A stretch of 64,000 nucleotides of DNA. It comes from Polaribacter sp. Q13. GTDB lineage: Bacteria > Bacteroidota > Bacteroidia > Flavobacteriales > Flavobacteriaceae. The stretch is taken from assembly GCF_016858305.2 (NCBI RefSeq), contig NZ_CP074436.1, forward strand, positions 1,136,001 to 1,200,000. The letters are read 5' to 3'. Position numbers and translations under genes: made by a program. The notes under the pieces are model-generated. The model was not told the DNA's origin. It was given only the letters and a program-made list of their open reading frames with translations, and did no database searches. The first letter of the stretch is position 1. Each line of letters opens with the position of its first letter. Of the stretch, positions 41,797-52,491 are shown piece by piece.

Positions 41797-44157
41797 TTAG
41801 TTTATTTCACTTTTTGAAAAGAATACTTCTCTACCATTACTGAGTATTAAATCTTCTCCTTTTAATGTTACTTTTCCTTTTAAACGAATGTCTGTTGATG
41901 AAGCAGCTATTTTAAATTCATAGGTACCACCTTCAATAATCCATTTCCCTTTTTTATATTGAACTAATTGTTGTGGAGAAACGTTAAATGTTACTTTTTT
42001 ACTTTCTCCCGATTTTAAAGAAACTCTTTGAAAACCTTTTAATTGAATTGGTTTCATTGTTGATGATTTATCAACCGGAGAAACATATAATTGTACTATT
42101 TCTGTTCCCTCTTTTTTACCTGAATTTTTTAGCGTAAATGAAATTGAAAAACGATCGTCAGTCAATTTTACTTTCGATTTCATTTTAAAATTACTGTAGG
42201 TATAATTGGTATAAGACAAACCATAACCAAAAGGATATAAAGGTTGATTATTTACAGCATAACCATTTTGATAATTTACTTCTTCTTTTTTCTGAGAATT
42301 AGGATACGTCACATTTAATTTTGCAGAAGGATTTACTTTACCCGTTAAAATATCTGCAATTGCATTTCCGCCTTCTTCACCCGGCAACCAAGCATTTATA
42401 ATTGCTGCACATCTGCCTTCTAATTTATCTATTACTTGCTGTCTTCCTCCAAATAAAACTAAAATAACAGGCTTTCCAGTAGCCAATAATTTCTCTACAA
42501 AAGCTTCTTGTTCTCCAGGAAGTCCTATTCCCTTTCTTTTTCTACCTTCTCCATTCAAGGCAATATTCTCTCCTACTGCCGCTATAATTACATCACTTTC
42601 GTTCGCGATTTTTAGAGCATTATTTAAATCTGGTTGTGGCAAGCCTTTTACAGTTAACAGTTTTAACTTACCTAATCGACTATCTCCAAAACCACTTTTA
42701 TCAATTTTTGCTTCTAAACCAGCACTCCAATCACAACCACGTTCGTGCTCAATTTCTACTGTATTACCCAATGCATTTTCCAATCCTTCTTTAAGGGTTA
42801 CTAATTTCGGATTTAAAGGATCGTACTCTTCACTTTTCCAAAAAGCTCTCATGGCTTGGTACGTATAATCGCCTAACAAACCTTGTGTTGTAGCTGCATT
42901 TGGACCTACTAAAGCTATTTTTTTAACATCGCTTTTTAAAGGTAAAATTCCATTATTTTTTAACAAAACAATAGATTGAGCTGCAGCTTCATAGGCTAGT
43001 TTTCTAAATTCTGGCGGATCAAAATCTAATACACCATCTTTACCTATTTGAGGATTCTCTTCTAACAATCCTAATCTAGCTTTCATTATTAAAGACCTTT
43101 TTACGGCAATGTTAATTTCTTTTTCAGTAATCAATCCATCTTTAATAGCTTCCGGTAATAATGGAAATGCAATTGGTGTTGCCAATTCTACATCAACACC
43201 AGCATTTATCGCCATTGCACCAGCCATAGAAGAGGATTTTGCTTGCTTATGTCCTTTGTAAATTAAATTCACGGCGCCATAATCACTAACTATTAACCCA
43301 TCAAAACCAATTTCTCTACGCAACATTTGGTCTAACATCATAGGGTTCGCTGTTACTGCCAAAGATTTATATTTTCCATAAGAAGGCATTACACTTTTTG
43401 CCCCTGCAATTTTTATACAAGCTTCATGAGGCATTAAATACTCTTCATATAAAACCTTTTCTTCATTGTTTTTAGTACCATAACCCGCAAAATGTTTTAC
43501 GGTTGCAGCAACACCCGTTTTTAAATCATCTCCTTGTAAACCTTCAACAAAAGCAACACCTAAACGAGATGTTAAATACGCATCTTCTCCATAACTTTCT
43601 TGATGACGGTTCCAATGTGCAGTTCTACTTAAATCTAACATTGGCGATAATGCAAACGTTGCTCCAGCAGCTCTCATGTTTTGTCTTGTAGAATTTGTAT
43701 TTCTTTCTACCAATCCTGGATTCCAAGAACATCCAATACCAATTTGTTGCGGAAAAGTGGTGGCTCCCATCGTTGCAAATCCTGTAATTGCTTCTTCATG
43801 AAAAATAGCAGGAATTTTCAACCTTGTTTCTGTTGTTAAATAATGCTGAATTTCTCTAACTAGATCTCTTAATTCTTCAGGATTTAATGCTTGACCCGTA
43901 GAAAACTGACAAAAATGCCCTATTCCGTTTGGAATTACTTCTCTACATTTATCTAATGACAATTTTCCATCTACCATTAACTCTCTAATACGAGTTCCTG
44001 TTATTTGAGCAATTTTCTCATCCATTGTCATTTTAGACAATATCGATTCTACTTGAGAATCTATTTCAGGAGTACTGAATGATGAGTTCAATTTTCCCTG
44101 AGCAACAAGGAAAACTGAACTCATCAATAAAACTAAAAAAACTATTTCCTTCTTCAT
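41797..44157 (-). CDS. GH3 beta-glycosidase (beta-glucosidase/xylosidase type)
   Basis: 786 residues, signal peptide ending near LVAQG. Three domains in the usual order: GH3 TIM barrel (about 30-370), alpha/beta sandwich (about 395-640) and fibronectin III-like domain (about 670-745). The nucleophile is Asp292 in GLIVSDYGAVN, and KHFAGYG with ESYGEDAYL give the substrate-binding residues. Exo-beta-xylosidase or beta-glucosidase activity is expected; in an algal galactan system xylose side chains are plausible. 2 nt from the upstream sulfatase gene and 10 nt from the downstream one. Confidence 0.9.
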   Translation of the reverse strand: MKKEIVFLVLLMSSVFLVAQGKLNSSFSTPEIDSQVESILSKMTMDEKIAQITGTRIRELMVDGKLSLDKCREVIPNGIGHFCQFSTGQALNPEELRDLVREIQHYLTTETRLKIPAIFHEEAITGFATMGATTFPQQIGIGCSWNPGLVERNTNSTRQNMRAAGATFALSPMLDLSRTAHWNRHQESYGEDAYLTSRLGVAFVEGLQGDDLKTGVAATVKHFAGYGTKNNEEKVLYEEYLMPHEACIKIAGAKSVMPSYGKYKSLAVTANPMMLDQMLRREIGFDGLIVSDYGAVNLIYKGHKQAKSSSMAGAMAINAGVDVELATPIAFPLLPEAIKDGLITEKEINIAVKRSLIMKARLGLLEENPQIGKDGVLDFDPPEFRKLAYEAAAQSIVLLKNNGILPLKSDVKKIALVGPNAATTQGLLGDYTYQAMRAFWKSEEYDPLNPKLVTLKEGLENALGNTVEIEHERGCDWSAGLEAKIDKSGFGDSRLGKLKLLTVKGLPQPDLNNALKIANESDVIIAAVGENIALNGEGRKRKGIGLPGEQEAFVEKLLATGKPVILVLFGGRQQVIDKLEGRCAAIINAWLPGEEGGNAIADILTGKVNPSAKLNVTYPNSQKKEEVNYQNGYAVNNQPLYPFGYGLSYTNYTYSNFKMKSKVKLTDDRFSISFTLKNSGKKEGTEIVQLYVSPVDKSSTMKPIQLKGFQRVSLKSGESKKVTFNVSPQQLVQYKKGKWIIEGGTYEFKIAASSTDIRLKGKVTLKGEDLILSNGREVFFSKSEIN

Positions 44158-44159
44158 TA

Positions 44160-45695
44160 TTACTTTTTAATATTAGAATACTTTTCTCCTCTAATTTTCA
44201 CAAATTCTGCTAATAATTCTTTCAATTTTTCTGGATTCTTAACCGCTAAATTATTTTTCTGACCTACATCCTCTTTTAAATTGTATAATTGAAATTCAGT
44301 TTTAACCCCTGTTTCAACAAAAGAATGCCAGCTCATTGCAGCTCCTTTGTATGGCGGAATCATTACCCAATCTCCTGATCTAAAAGAAGTTTTTGAACCT
44401 GCTTCTAAAACAATATTATCTCTTCCTTTATCGCTTTTTCCTAAAAATTCAGACATCATATTTTGACTATCATTTACCTCTGCTTTCACATCTAATAAAC
44501 TTGCAAAAGAGGCTAATAAATCTACCTGACAAACCAAAGCTTCTGATACTTGTGGCTTAATTTTACCTTTCCAATACACCATAAAAGGAACTCTTGTACC
44601 TGCATCAAATAAACTATACTTTCCTCCTCTTAATTTACCTGCTGGTGTATGTTTTCCTAATTTTTCTATTGCATCATCAAAATAACCATCTTGTAAAACA
44701 GGGCCATTATCACTAGAAAAAACAATGATTGTATTTTCTAAAACACCTTCTTCTTTTAAGGTTTTCATAAATTCACCCACCATATAATCTGCCTCTAAAA
44801 TAACATCTCCTCTTGGTCCTAATCCAGATTTACCTACAAAACGAGGATGTGGAGTTCTTGGCACATGTGGTTGTTGCAAAGCATAATATAAAAAGAATGG
44901 CTTTTCTTTATGGGTTTTTACATAATTCTGCGCTTTCTTTAAAAAGTGATCTGCCATTTCTGTGTCTACCCATTTTGCAGCATCTCCACCTTTCATATAT
45001 CCAATTCTTGGAATACCGTTTACAATACTATTGTTATGACCATGGTGCCATTTCATAGTTGTTAATTCAGGATTATCTAAACCTGTAGGTTCTCCTTCAA
45101 AATTCTTTTTATAACTTACTGAAATTGGATCTTTAGGATCTAAACCATCTACAAAACCATTGTTAATATAAACTGTTGGTACACGATCTTGTGTTGCTGC
45201 TAAAATATATGCATCTTCAAAACCAACTTCATTGGGTCCTGGAGAAATATGTTCATTCCAATTTAAATTTCCTGCACCTAAACCTAAATGCCATTTACCA
45301 ACAATACCAGTTTGATACCCTGCTCTTTTAAACATTTTGGGCAATGTTTCTTGCTCGGTAGTAATAATTAATGGAGCAGACCCTGGTAATATTTTTGCCT
45401 TAGGGTTTCTCCAAGGATAAACACCTGTTAACAATCCATATCTACTTGGTGTACACGTTGCAGAAGTTGCGTATCCGTTGGTAAATTTAATTCCGTCATT
45501 TGCCAAAACATCTATATTTGATGTCTTTAATTCTGTAGCACCATAAGCGCTTAAATCTCCGTAACCTAAGTCGTCCATATAAATGACAACTACATTTGGT
45601 TTTTTAGTTTCTGATGTTACATTTTCCTTTTTAGCTTCTTTACAAGCGGAAAATACAAATAGTGCAATCAATAAGTATTTTAATACGTTTTTCAT
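44160..45695 (-). CDS. S1-type sulfatase, lipoprotein
   Basis: 511 residues with a lipobox (LFVFSAC, Cys18), so it is probably membrane-anchored, unlike the other sulfatases here, which have cleavable signals. Asp pair in IYMDDLGYGDLSAYG (41-42). Signature C-T-P-S-R starts at Cys81 in ATSATCTPSRYGLLTGVYPW. GKWHLGLG and FSSDNGPV complete the S1 pattern. The sequence is arylsulfatase A-like. Spacing of 3 and 2 nt to GH86 and GH3 genes suggests translational coupling. Confidence 0.92.
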   Translation of the reverse strand: MKNVLKYLLIALFVFSACKEAKKENVTSETKKPNVVVIYMDDLGYGDLSAYGATELKTSNIDVLANDGIKFTNGYATSATCTPSRYGLLTGVYPWRNPKAKILPGSAPLIITTEQETLPKMFKRAGYQTGIVGKWHLGLGAGNLNWNEHISPGPNEVGFEDAYILAATQDRVPTVYINNGFVDGLDPKDPISVSYKKNFEGEPTGLDNPELTTMKWHHGHNNSIVNGIPRIGYMKGGDAAKWVDTEMADHFLKKAQNYVKTHKEKPFFLYYALQQPHVPRTPHPRFVGKSGLGPRGDVILEADYMVGEFMKTLKEEGVLENTIIVFSSDNGPVLQDGYFDDAIEKLGKHTPAGKLRGGKYSLFDAGTRVPFMVYWKGKIKPQVSEALVCQVDLLASFASLLDVKAEVNDSQNMMSEFLGKSDKGRDNIVLEAGSKTSFRSGDWVMIPPYKGAAMSWHSFVETGVKTEFQLYNLKEDVGQKNNLAVKNPEKLKELLAEFVKIRGEKYSNIKK

Positions 45696-45698
45696 TAT

Positions 45699-47777
45699 TT
45701 AATATATTAAGAGTTTTTCGGTTAAATTTTCTTTTGTTGTTTTTACGATATACATACCTGAATTTAATTTAGAAGTATCTATTTTGTTTTCAGTTCCTTT
45801 ATAAATTCGAACTCCAGATAATGTATAAATGGTAAATTCTTCATTTTCTATACTAGAATTTAGCGTAACTAAATCACCTTTTTTAGCATAATTAGGTACG
45901 AGCCGGAATTTATTTTTTTGTTGAATATTGGATGCTAAAGACAATGGGTTTTGAGATTGCTGAACTTGAAGAATTGCAGAACTAATCCGTCCTCCATTAT
46001 CTGCAAATTTTACAGTTAAGGTATTTGTACCTTGTTTAAGTTGCCCAATTTCTACAGGAATCTCTAGCGTTCCAAAAAACTGTTTTCTAGTACTTTGATT
46101 GTATCCTCTTATAATATCACCATCAGTATTTATCTCGTTTCCATTGATAAATAGCGTTGGTTTTAATGATAAATTATGAGCACGTCCAATACTTAAACGT
46201 AAAGTTGCTAAACCATTTCCAGTAGCTACATTGTTAAATGTGAATGTATTATTTGTATTTGCATTAATCGTTTTTAAATATTCTGTTGCGTAATATTTTT
46301 TACTATCAATAGTATTATTGAATGCAATAACACTATTAAATTTATACGTTAAAACAACCGTTTCTCCATAATTCAAACTCAGAGTTTCTGGGGCAGTATT
46401 TTGAGAGGTTTCTGTTATTTCCGGCAATTTATCTAAAAAAATATTGACCCTTTTAATATCTACATTTTGTAATCCTTCTTTATTTAATAAATTCAAATCT
46501 ACAGTTTGCACAGCATCATTTAAATTATTTAATACTACATGTACTTTGTTATCATCTACAAAAGCTTGCGTTTGTACATCTAAATTATTAGATTTTGTAA
46601 ATACCCTTTTCCCTTTTACATCTTTCCAAATTTCGTAGAATAGCTTTCTTTGGGTAAGTTCTACTTTTCCGTTTTCATCTTTTATCCAAACACTAGATTT
46701 TGAATATTGCGAATTTCTATTTCTTGTGTTTACATTAAAAGGAATAGCAACCAACATATCATTTCCTCTTTCTATAAAATTCATCACCAAATGCATTTGA
46801 GAACGCACTGCTTGCGAATTTGTAATAGGCTCGTAATTAGAAACACTAGGAAAACCTGGTTGATTAGCTACCAAACGACCATATTCTGTTACAGCAATTG
46901 GTTTTACCGTTTGCAGTTTTATACTACTATACGTTTCTATTAAATCTAAAATTGCTTCAGAATTAGCACCAGAACGTCTACCTCCAGAATTATTTAATCC
47001 ACTACCATCATACAAATGCACAGAAAAAACATCTACATCATTACCAGCAATATCTATAAACTTTTTAAAACGTTTGTTCCATAAATCAAAATCGTTATTT
47101 TCAAATTCTGGATACGCAGATGCATACCCCACCACTTTCATGTTTTGTAATTCTGGAACTGCGTGAATAGATTGTCCAAGATCTTTTAGATATTGACACA
47201 TTTTTGTAATGACATTATCTATTTTACTGGTGATGTATTTTCCATCTTTCCCTTCTGGGTAATAATCTACAGCATGTACCATAGGCTCATTAAAAGGTTC
47301 TATAAACTCCGGAACTAATGCCCAATCTTTTTTGTAACTATTCGCTACATAATTGGCTACATTTTTACTAAAAACAGAAACATCTTCAATAGAATAATCT
47401 TTACTATCATCATAAAAAAGTTGACCTGCTGTACCTGTAGCTACTAAAAGTGGCTCCACATTTCTGATGCCCGAATATTTATTTTGAACATTAGGAATCA
47501 CGCCGTTTTTTACTTTTCCAAAAGGATTCCAAAACTGACGAGAACCTTTATAATCAGAATCAATATTATATTCATTTTTAAAAGACTCAAAATCGGTATC
47601 ATTAGAATTATACAAAAAATGACCCGTTATAAATTTATTACGATTAAACTCAGAAACTCCATTTATAAATCTTTGGGTTTTATGATCAATAGTAATTTCA
47701 CTTTGTGAATACACAAAGAAGTATGAAAACATTATTACTACGAATATAAATTTTGACATCTTTTTCTTTAAGTTCAT
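45699..47777 (-). CDS. GH86-type beta-agarase/porphyranase with T9SS tail
   Basis: 692 residues from the ATG at 47777 (a second ATG at 47759 gives a tighter signal peptide). The TIM-barrel segment carries the candidate acid/base Glu164 in EFIEPFNEPMVHAV and nucleophile Glu298 in PIAVTEYGRL, with FSVHLYDG between, a pattern I associate with GH86 endo-beta-agarases and porphyranases. A C-terminal beta-sandwich follows, then a type A T9SS sorting domain (about 620-692, ending NSGMYIVKTTKENLTEKLLIY-like). This is the one clear endo-acting backbone enzyme in the window and points to a galactan (agar/porphyran-like) substrate. Assignment is by motif recognition, not by alignment. Confidence 0.75.
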   Translation of the reverse strand: MNLKKKMSKFIFVVIMFSYFFVYSQSEITIDHKTQRFINGVSEFNRNKFITGHFLYNSNDTDFESFKNEYNIDSDYKGSRQFWNPFGKVKNGVIPNVQNKYSGIRNVEPLLVATGTAGQLFYDDSKDYSIEDVSVFSKNVANYVANSYKKDWALVPEFIEPFNEPMVHAVDYYPEGKDGKYITSKIDNVITKMCQYLKDLGQSIHAVPELQNMKVVGYASAYPEFENNDFDLWNKRFKKFIDIAGNDVDVFSVHLYDGSGLNNSGGRRSGANSEAILDLIETYSSIKLQTVKPIAVTEYGRLVANQPGFPSVSNYEPITNSQAVRSQMHLVMNFIERGNDMLVAIPFNVNTRNRNSQYSKSSVWIKDENGKVELTQRKLFYEIWKDVKGKRVFTKSNNLDVQTQAFVDDNKVHVVLNNLNDAVQTVDLNLLNKEGLQNVDIKRVNIFLDKLPEITETSQNTAPETLSLNYGETVVLTYKFNSVIAFNNTIDSKKYYATEYLKTINANTNNTFTFNNVATGNGLATLRLSIGRAHNLSLKPTLFINGNEINTDGDIIRGYNQSTRKQFFGTLEIPVEIGQLKQGTNTLTVKFADNGGRISSAILQVQQSQNPLSLASNIQQKNKFRLVPNYAKKGDLVTLNSSIENEEFTIYTLSGVRIYKGTENKIDTSKLNSGMYIVKTTKENLTEKLLIY

Positions 47778-47814
47778 TTCTGTTACAATTATATCTTTCC
47801 TTTTCTAGTTACAT

Positions 47815-49470
47815 CTACTTTTTCTTAGGCTGAAGGTTTCTAAGAATCAATATCGTATCTGCTTCACCTTTCCAAGGTCTAGCGTCCCAAAATTCTAATG
47901 GTTTTTTTACATATTTTACTTCTTCAGTAAATTCTCCTGTTAGTGTATTAAACCATTGTTTGGTCGCATTTTTATGGTTAAATTTTTCTTTTAATGCTTT
48001 AGATGTTCCTCCAGCCCAATTATTTTCTTTAGGATTGTACACTAAAATAACACCATCTTTTTCATTGGTTAAATTGTAACCAGCATTGTTATAATTTGGC
48101 ATCGGTTTAAAGTTTTCGAAATGTAAATCTTTAAACAAGGTTCTCATGTGTTTAAAATATTCGAAATGAGGTTTCTTAAAATTTTCTGGTTGTTCAAACG
48201 GATTGTGAATAACGGCATTCCAAGAAGCTCCTTGCCAATAATACGTTGAATAAGCACCAGCAAATAAACACATGTAATTTCTTCTTAAACAAGCTTCTGC
48301 ATTGTCATAAGCACCAGGGAAAACTACATAAGGAGAATCTTCATAACCTCCATGTTCAATATTAAAAATAGGTTTGTTCGGAAAATCATTTCTTGCTTTT
48401 AACATATTTTGATACAACGTATGTTTCCAATCTTGGGTAGAAATAAAATCTACTTCATCTTTATGATTTCTACAAAAACCGTAATCGTGCACAGAAACCA
48501 ATCTGTTATAAGAATCTAACTTTCGCGTACGTGCTATGCGTTCAGAAATATACTCTTTTGTAGCTCTTGTATAATGCAACGCTTCCTTAGAAACATCCCA
48601 AATAATATTTGGAAAACCTTGATATCTTTTTACAACATAATCGTAATACATATTATCTGCCTTGGTTTCCATATCTGGCCATGAAACCAATTTGTTCCAA
48701 ACATAAATCATTAAATGACTCACAATTTCTTTGTCATGCATTTGTGATATAACTCTATCAAAATGCTTAAAAAAATCTACATTTAATGCGCTAAAGTCTG
48801 GTTTTGAATTGGATCCTAAAAAAGGAAAAATATCTTCACGACTTCCGTATTCATGCTCTGGAAAGTCTTTTAATCGTTTGTCTTTTGGCCACTTTACATC
48901 ATAAGAATAGACATTCATTACAACCTGATTGAAACCATATTTTTCGATTAAAGACAGTAAATGTGCTGTTTTCGGAATTTCCTTTTGATTGTAATCTAAC
49001 GCAAACAACCAATCGCATTCAAATGCTAAATTGAAATAATGAGAACCATCTTCATAATAAAAATGTTGGGTATCTTCTTTTGATAAAACTACGCCACCAT
49101 GTCTATTTTTCTTTTCATTTTTAGCAACTACAATCTTACCTTTTTTACCATTTAATTCTTTAATTTCAGAAGCTATCACAAAAGATTTATTTCCAATAGA
49201 TGCACTCGAATAACGAAGCACCCAAGTTTTATCACCATTATAAAATAAAGGGATTTTTTGTTCTGTGTTATTGCTTTTTACAATGGCAAAAGCATTTTTG
49301 CTAAAAGGATCTTTTACTTCTTTTTTTACTTTGTAAACAATATCATTCACTTGCCATTGCACCGTTTCTATGGCCTTATTTTTCTTAGGTTTTTTCCATA
49401 CCTGTATTTGTGCAACACTAACGTTTACAAAAAATAAGATACCTAATAAAATAATTACTTTTTTAATCAT
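47815..49470 (-). CDS. DUF5060/DUF4038-type clan GH-A glycosidase
   Basis: 551 residues, signal peptide ending SVAQ. A small N-terminal beta-domain (about 25-120, DUF5060-like) precedes a TIM barrel with Glu296 in IIWDVSKEALHY and Glu372 in PIFNIEHGGYEDSP, a spacing fitting acid/base and nucleophile of clan GH-A. A short beta-domain closes the protein (VILVYNPKENNW). Relatives are annotated as apiosidase-like or collagen-binding-domain proteins. I cannot tell the true substrate. Located between the GH2 and GH86 genes (43 and 37 nt gaps), so action on side chains or ends of the same glycan is inferred. Confidence 0.65.
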   Translation of the reverse strand: MIKKVIILLGILFFVNVSVAQIQVWKKPKKNKAIETVQWQVNDIVYKVKKEVKDPFSKNAFAIVKSNNTEQKIPLFYNGDKTWVLRYSSASIGNKSFVIASEIKELNGKKGKIVVAKNEKKNRHGGVVLSKEDTQHFYYEDGSHYFNLAFECDWLFALDYNQKEIPKTAHLLSLIEKYGFNQVVMNVYSYDVKWPKDKRLKDFPEHEYGSREDIFPFLGSNSKPDFSALNVDFFKHFDRVISQMHDKEIVSHLMIYVWNKLVSWPDMETKADNMYYDYVVKRYQGFPNIIWDVSKEALHYTRATKEYISERIARTRKLDSYNRLVSVHDYGFCRNHKDEVDFISTQDWKHTLYQNMLKARNDFPNKPIFNIEHGGYEDSPYVVFPGAYDNAEACLRRNYMCLFAGAYSTYYWQGASWNAVIHNPFEQPENFKKPHFEYFKHMRTLFKDLHFENFKPMPNYNNAGYNLTNEKDGVILVYNPKENNWAGGTSKALKEKFNHKNATKQWFNTLTGEFTEEVKYVKKPLEFWDARPWKGEADTILILRNLQPKKK

Positions 49471-49513
49471 CCGTAAAATTTATATCATTTTAACAAAACC
49501 TAATACTTACAAT

Positions 49514-52030
49514 TTACTGAACATCAATGCTAATGGTATTTCCTTTTAAACCTTTACCATTCACCTTAATTGTTGTTTTTCCTGATTTTTTTAAAGATTG
49601 TAATAATAAAAGTGCATGTCCGTTACTTGTAATAACCGTATCCGATTGATACTTTTGTGCACTTCTGTTAGATCCGTTATCTACTCCTAATTGTCTGATA
49701 TTTCCATCTACAGAAAAAGTTATTTTTGCCTCTTCGGTTGTTACATCATTTCCGCTTTCATCAACCAATTGAGCAATTACATGCGCAACATCATAACCAT
49801 CTGCAGAAAGTGTGGTTTTATCTACCGTTAATTTTATAGATGTTGGTTTTGTAGTCGTTTTTAAAACAACTTCTTTTTCATCACCATCAAAACCACCTCT
49901 TGCTGTTAAAACGCCTTCTTCAAAAGGAACTGCCCAACGTAATATTCTATCTACACTTCCGCTTAAAGACCTCCAACCTAAAGATTTTCCGTTTAATAAT
50001 AATTCTGCTTTGTGCAAGTTGGTAGGAACCTCAACAATAATCATGTCTCCTTTTTTATAATTCCAGCTTTTTTGCGCTCTTATATTATTCCAGTTTAAAA
50101 TCTTTTTACTGGTTGTTATTACTTTTCCGCTTAGCGGATCTACCACTAAAGAGTCTTTTACCTTGTAAGTTCCTAGTGCTATATGTGGTTTGTTTACCCA
50201 AATAGATTTAAAATGATCAAATCCCGTTTTTTTAAATCCGCCAAAATCTAAGATATCTCCATCCCATCCTTTTTGTGGCCATTTATTATGTGCTTCCCCT
50301 AAATAATCAATTCCGGTCCACATATACATACTATACACCATCGGATCTTCTATAATAGAGTTCCATTCCGTCCAATTACCAGCATTTTCATTTCCTGTAA
50401 AATGCATGTTCGGATAATTCTTTTTAGACCAATTATATTGATTTGTTTGATAACTAAACCCTACAATATCTAATGCTTCTGCATAACCAGAAGATAAACT
50501 TGCTACGGGGATAATTAGATTTGCCGTTACCGGACGACTTAAATCCATCTCTTTCGTCCACTTTACTAATTTCTTAGCCGTTTCTGTTAATTTATGTTTT
50601 CTATTTGGCAATGCTTTGTAGCGATCTTGCATTTCTTTAGCAGAAATATTCGGAATTCTATTCCAATAATTCCCTGCTCCTGGGTCCCACAAACCACTTA
50701 CATGTTTGTAGTTTTCATAAGTCCACTCAATTTCATTTCCAATACTCCACTCAAAAATTGAAGGATGATTACGATCTCTTAAAATAGATCTCTTTAAATC
50801 GCTTTCTGCCCATTTTTGAAAATGTTCTGTATAACCACGAGAAACATAATCATCATGTCTTTCGTGCATGTTTTGGCGCTTGTCTTTCGGATTGTCAAAC
50901 TCATCAAAAATTTCTGCTTGCACTAAAAACCCCATTTCATCACACAAATCATAAAATTCTGCAGAAAAAGGATTATGAGAAGTTCTAATTGCATTTACAC
51001 CTGCATCTCTCATTAATTGCAAACGACGTCTCCAAACTCCTTTTGGCACAGCAGCACCTACTAAACCACCATCATGGTGTATACAAACTCCTTTTACAAA
51101 GGTTGATTTTCCGTTTAAAAAGAAACCTTGGTCTTTATCATGTCTTAAAGAGCGAACCCCAAAAGTTGCTATATACGTGTCTACAACTTTTCCTTTTTTA
51201 ATAATACTTGTAACAGCTTTGTAAAGATTTGGTTTTGCAATATCCCAAAGTTTAGGATTTTTAATGGTTAGTTTTTGATTGAATTCACTTTCTTTTCCTC
51301 CATTTACCTTCGTATTGCTCGTAACCTCTGCAACAACTTCTCCTGCAAGGTTTTCTATTTTTGTTGATAAAATAAAAGAAGCTTTACTTCTATTTTGATT
51401 TACCACTTTTACTTGAACATTAACTTGGGCTTCTTCTTTAGTAATATTAGGTGTGGTTACAAAACTTCCCCAAATAGGAATGTGTAATTTATCTACCGTT
51501 ATTAATTTTACGTTTCTATAAATTCCGCTTCCTGTATACCAACGACTGTCTACAAAACGAGAATGATCTACATGAACCGTTAAGATATTTTTAGAGCCAT
51601 CTGTTTTTAATGCTTTTGTTAAGTCGAAGTATGTTGGTGAATATCCATACGGATTTTCGCCTAACAATTTTCCGTTTAACCAAAAAGTAGCATTGTTATA
51701 AACGCCGTCAAACAAAACATAGGTACTTTTATTTTTAGGATTCGCAGGTGTTTCAAAATGTTTTTGATACACACCAACTCCACCTGGTAAATAACCTGTT
51801 GCTCCATCTAATTTTTCATCAAAAGAAGCTTCAATACTCCAATCATGTGGTAGACGAACAGGTGTCCAATTCGTATCATTTATCGGAAATTTTGTTGGTT
51901 TTTTAGTTTCTTTTACCAAAGTAAATTTCCAATCGAAATTAAAATCCGTTTCTCTATTTTGAGCTGCCGTATTTTGCAGACTCATACACGTTAAAAAAAC
52001 AGCTATAATGCCTCTTAAGAATTTATTCAT
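49514..52030 (-). CDS. GH2 family glycosidase with DUF4982-like C-terminus
   Basis: 838 residues from the ATG at 52030, which starts a normal signal peptide (MNKFLRGIIAVFLTCMSL). The frame is open to 52078, but the extra residues are unlikely. Domains: sugar-binding jelly roll (about 25-180), Ig-like (to about 295), TIM barrel with acid/base Glu433 in FEWSIGNEIEW and probable nucleophile Glu548 in FTGNENAG, then DUF4982-like and a bacterial Ig-like domain. The nucleophile context is unusual for GH2 (commonly GSE), so the assignment of Glu548 is tentative. First gene of the minus operon; beta-galactosidase or a relative. Confidence 0.85.
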   Translation of the reverse strand: MNKFLRGIIAVFLTCMSLQNTAAQNRETDFNFDWKFTLVKETKKPTKFPINDTNWTPVRLPHDWSIEASFDEKLDGATGYLPGGVGVYQKHFETPANPKNKSTYVLFDGVYNNATFWLNGKLLGENPYGYSPTYFDLTKALKTDGSKNILTVHVDHSRFVDSRWYTGSGIYRNVKLITVDKLHIPIWGSFVTTPNITKEEAQVNVQVKVVNQNRSKASFILSTKIENLAGEVVAEVTSNTKVNGGKESEFNQKLTIKNPKLWDIAKPNLYKAVTSIIKKGKVVDTYIATFGVRSLRHDKDQGFFLNGKSTFVKGVCIHHDGGLVGAAVPKGVWRRRLQLMRDAGVNAIRTSHNPFSAEFYDLCDEMGFLVQAEIFDEFDNPKDKRQNMHERHDDYVSRGYTEHFQKWAESDLKRSILRDRNHPSIFEWSIGNEIEWTYENYKHVSGLWDPGAGNYWNRIPNISAKEMQDRYKALPNRKHKLTETAKKLVKWTKEMDLSRPVTANLIIPVASLSSGYAEALDIVGFSYQTNQYNWSKKNYPNMHFTGNENAGNWTEWNSIIEDPMVYSMYMWTGIDYLGEAHNKWPQKGWDGDILDFGGFKKTGFDHFKSIWVNKPHIALGTYKVKDSLVVDPLSGKVITTSKKILNWNNIRAQKSWNYKKGDMIIVEVPTNLHKAELLLNGKSLGWRSLSGSVDRILRWAVPFEEGVLTARGGFDGDEKEVVLKTTTKPTSIKLTVDKTTLSADGYDVAHVIAQLVDESGNDVTTEEAKITFSVDGNIRQLGVDNGSNRSAQKYQSDTVITSNGHALLLLQSLKKSGKTTIKVNGKGLKGNTISIDVQ

Positions 52031-52491
52031 TTTTGATTGGTTTTTATTTCTCGTTAAAATTACTGCAACCAAAAACACAATAGAATAACATATGGTCTAA
52101 ATAGAATCATTAATGATTTACAACAACTCGTTTTTAGAGTAATTAAGCGATAACGGCAGAAATTATCCCTTAAAATGCTACTTTCTCTTATTTTCTGTAT
52201 TTTTTTTAAAACTTTAAATTCATCTTTTTTAAGACATCTAAAAAAATAAAAAGCATAAAAAAAGGACTAAAACTAGCCCCACATTTTTACTAAAATTAGA
52301 CGTATTTATGAAAATAAAACCTCTTTAAAACCAACTTTTTTACAGTTAAAAATTCACTCTTTACTTCAATAAAAATAACAATAAGACTACGCAATCCTTC
52401 TTTATTTCTTAGAGTAGAAATCTCCTTACTTAAAATACATATACTATAATAAAAACAATTATCTCTTGTTTTACAATATTAGAATTTAAAC
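52031..52491. other. 461-nt upstream region of the 36088-52030 operon
   Basis: AT-rich and without a coding frame. It should hold the promoter of the eight-gene minus operon. AACATATGGT at 52087-52096 is the reverse complement of the word at 25232-25241, each 55-75 nt ahead of a gene start. No TAnnTTTG element stands out on the minus strand. Confidence 0.5.

Noticed and set aside
52031..52078. Longer N-terminus for the GH2 protein
   Set aside because: The added residues carry several charges ahead of a good signal peptide. The ATG at 52030 fits better.
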